63,164 nt of DNA from an uncultured Lachnospiraceae bacterium (GTDB lineage Bacteria > Bacillota > Clostridia > Lachnospirales > Lachnospiraceae), in the NCBI GenBank assembly GCA_902801415.1, contig CADCIK010000011.1:1-63164 (forward strand), read 5' to 3'. Below are positions 61,228-63,164 of this stretch, piece after piece. Under the pieces are notes generated by a model that did not search any database, had not been told where the DNA came from, and worked only from the letters and a program-made list of their open reading frames with translations. The position numbers were made by a program, and so were the translations under genes. How positions within the stretch are numbered: the stretch's first letter is position 1; every line of letters begins with the position of its first letter.

Positions 61228-63164
61228 ATGAGTATTAAGCTGGAAGATCAGGACTTATCCAAACTCAGTCCCATGATGCAGCATTATCTGCAGACCAAAA
61301 AGGAATATCCGGGCTGTATCCTGTTTTACCGGCTCGGCGATTTTTATGAGATGTTCTTTGATGACGCCGAGATCGTGTCCAGGGAGCTGGAGCTGACGCT
61401 CACAGGAAAGAGCTGCGGCCTGCCCGAGAGAGCGCCCATGTGCGGCGTGCCTTTTCATGCCCTGGACAGCTATCTGACCCGCCTTGTGGAGAAGGGCTAC
61501 AAAGCCGCCATCTGTGACCAGGTGGAAGATCCCCGCACCGCGAAGGGCATGGTAAAGCGCGAAGTCACAAGGATCGTGACCCCCGGCACAAATCTCGATA
61601 TGGAGTCCCTCGAAGAGGGTAAGAACAACTTTATTTTCTGCATCCTGTACAGCAGGCAGGGCCTCAGCGGCATATCCGTCGCGGACGTCACGACCGGCGA
61701 GTTTTATATGACGCAGACGGAAGGCGACCGCAAGATCTACGACGAGATCATCCGCTGCGCGCCCGCTGAGATCGTCTGCAACGACGAATTCATGCTCTCA
61801 GGGCTAGATCTGCAGGATCTGACAGACAGACTCGGGATCATCATCAATCCGCTGGGCGTGCACTATTTTGACGAGGCGGCAGCCCGCAAGGTGATCCTTT
61901 CGCACTTCCATGTATCGAGCCTGATCGCCCTTGGTATGGACGACAAGCGGACGGGCAGCATTGCGGCCGGCGCGCTCCTCAAGTATCTCTACGACACGCA
62001 GATGAACGCGCTGTCCAACATCACGGGCATCAATGTCTATACGGTCGGCAAGTACATGCTCCTGGACAGCTCCACGAGAAGAAACCTGGAGCTCACGGAG
62101 ACCATGCGCGAAAAGAAAAAGCGCGGATCCCTCCTGTGGGTCCTGGACCGGACAGGCACCGCGATGGGCGCCAGGAAGCTCCACCAGATGATCGAGCAGC
62201 CGCTCGTGGACAGGGAGATGATCGAGTACAGGCTGGACGCCGTGGACCAGCTGTGTCAAAACACTGTGGACCGTGACGAGATGCGCGAGTATCTGCAGCC
62301 CGTATACGATCTGGAGCGCCTCATGACCAGAGTCAGCTACGGAAGCGCCAATCCCAGAGACCTGATCGCGCTCCGGGGATCCCTCGGCATGTTCGCGCCG
62401 ATCCGCCAGGTCCTGCAGGATTTTGACAAAGGTCTCTTGAAGGATCTGCGAGAAGATATGGACGACTTCGACGACCTGGTAAAGCTGCTTGCGGATTCCA
62501 TCCAGGATGAGCCCCCGCTGCAGGTCAAGGAGGGCGGCATCATCCGCACCGGCTATGACGCCGATATTGACAAACTACGGGAAGCCAAGACGCAGGGCCG
62601 CCAGTGGCTCATGGATCTGGAAGCCGAGGACCAGCAGCGCACCGGCATCAGGAACCTGCGGATCAAGTACAACAAGGTATTCGGATATTATTTTGAAGTC
62701 ACCAATTCCTTCAAGAATATGGTGCCGGACGACTACCAGCGGAAGCAGACCCTGGTCGGCTCCGAGCGCTATACGTCTGAAAAGCTCAGAAGCCTCGAGG
62801 ATATGATCCTCAACGCGGACGACAAACTGAACACGCTGGAATGCTCCCTTTCCCTGACAGCGGAGAGAAACCGCTATGTGCGTCCCTCGATCAACGACAA
62901 GGGCGTGATCCGCATCAAAGACGGCCGCCATCCGGTCGTCGAGAAGATGCTGCAGGGCGACTTTATCTCCAACGACACGTCCCTTGACAGCAAAAAGAAC
63001 GCGATCGCCATCATCACCGGTCCCAACATGGCCGGCAAATCCACCTACATGCGTCAGGTGGCCCTGATCTGCCTGATGGCCCAGATCGGAAGCTTTGTGC
63101 CGGCCGCATCCGCGGATCTCTGCGTCGTCGACAGGATCTTTACCCGCGTCGGCGCCTCCGACGA
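61228..63164 (+). CDS. mutS: DNA mismatch repair protein MutS (3' end beyond the window; internal segment missing)
   Basis: Mismatch-recognition ATPase. Visible N-terminal 645 residues: mismatch motif LGDFYEMFFDDA with the Phe-x-Glu, connector and core domains, and Walker A TGPNMAGKSTYMRQ. The last bases end inside the ATPase domain. At codons 538/539 (62839-62842) the sequence jumps from the lever helix (DKLNTLE) to CSLSLTAERNRYVRP; about 30-36 residues that MutS normally has there (ELFCEVRD...ALD-type helix) are absent, but the reading frame is kept. AAGGAA precedes ATG 61228. It follows miaB, the usual order in Clostridia. Confidence 0.92.
   Translation, partial: MSIKLEDQDLSKLSPMMQHYLQTKKEYPGCILFYRLGDFYEMFFDDAEIVSRELELTLTGKSCGLPERAPMCGVPFHALDSYLTRLVEKGYKAAICDQVEDPRTAKGMVKREVTRIVTPGTNLDMESLEEGKNNFIFCILYSRQGLSGISVADVTTGEFYMTQTEGDRKIYDEIIRCAPAEIVCNDEFMLSGLDLQDLTDRLGIIINPLGVHYFDEAAARKVILSHFHVSSLIALGMDDKRTGSIAAGALLKYLYDTQMNALSNITGINVYTVGKYMLLDSSTRRNLELTETMREKKKRGSLLWVLDRTGTAMGARKLHQMIEQPLVDREMIEYRLDAVDQLCQNTVDRDEMREYLQPVYDLERLMTRVSYGSANPRDLIALRGSLGMFAPIRQVLQDFDKGLLKDLREDMDDFDDLVKLLADSIQDEPPLQVKEGGIIRTGYDADIDKLREAKTQGRQWLMDLEAEDQQRTGIRNLRIKYNKVFGYYFEVTNSFKNMVPDDYQRKQTLVGSERYTSEKLRSLEDMILNADDKLNTLECSLSLTAERNRYVRPSINDKGVIRIKDGRHPVVEKMLQGDFISNDTSLDSKKNAIAIITGPNMAGKSTYMRQVALICLMAQIGSFVPAASADLCVVDRIFTRVGASD

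Overview
The window reads as a stretch of the chromosome of an anaerobic, low-to-mid GC Bacillota of the class Clostridia, most likely family Lachnospiraceae. This is inferred from gene content and protein style, not from a search. The pointers are AddAB rather than RecBCD, a butyryl-CoA-type acyl-CoA dehydrogenase, the rpmE-yqhQ-prmC-prfA order, a serC-serA-DUF1015 cluster, a eukaryote-type HisA, strong GGAGG ribosome binding sites, and promoters with TGnTATAAT extended -10 boxes. Almost every gene is on the + strand. The exceptions are a cold-shock gene (1752-1952) and a TetR regulator (12262-12870). I see no phage, insertion sequence, CRISPR array or conjugative module; this is mainly core-genome territory.

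Layout. 1-8.2 kb: aspartate-family amino acid genes (dapB, ACT-HTH regulator, hom, lysC) mixed with hisA, a cold-shock gene, a YerC/TrpR-like regulator and a YfhO membrane protein. 8.2-12.2 kb: a two-helix membrane protein, guaB and glnS. 12.2-15.3 kb: tetR, an acidic membrane-anchored repeat protein, and a uracil/xanthine permease whose leader looks like an attenuator with a 13-codon leader peptide. 15.4-22.8 kb: addB and addA. 22.9-28.4 kb: acyl-CoA dehydrogenase, CPBP protease, rpmE with a structured leader, yqhQ, prmC, prfA. 28.5-33.6 kb: ppx and ppk (polyphosphate) and a beta-propeller lactonase-like gene. 33.8-35.5 kb: tgt and yajC. 35.6-43.6 kb: a branched-chain and serine block (leuB, ilvD, ilvB, a broken serC, serA, DUF1015). 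43.7 kb: tRNA-Thr(CGT) with its own promoter and terminator. 43.9-56.2 kb: argH, asd, topB, a hexapeptide-repeat protein, purine nucleoside phosphorylase, a membrane MutS-like ATPase, rnhA, dut, gltX and a UvrD-like helicase. 56.3-63.2 kb: a GH13 protein without its catalytic residues, DUF5662, a PD-(D/E)xK-like protein with a winged-helix tail, a broken miaB, and mutS running off the end.

Most notable observations. (1) A leader peptide plus intrinsic terminator lies directly ahead of the permease. (2) The GH13 protein looks catalytically dead and carries a Lys/Ala repeat tail. (3) A putative nuclease overlaps DUF5662 just upstream of miaB-mutS. (4) Three conserved genes (serC, miaB, mutS) lack internal segments that the families normally have, two of them with a frame change. 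Either the assembly has collapsed in places or the strain has real lesions; read mapping would settle it.
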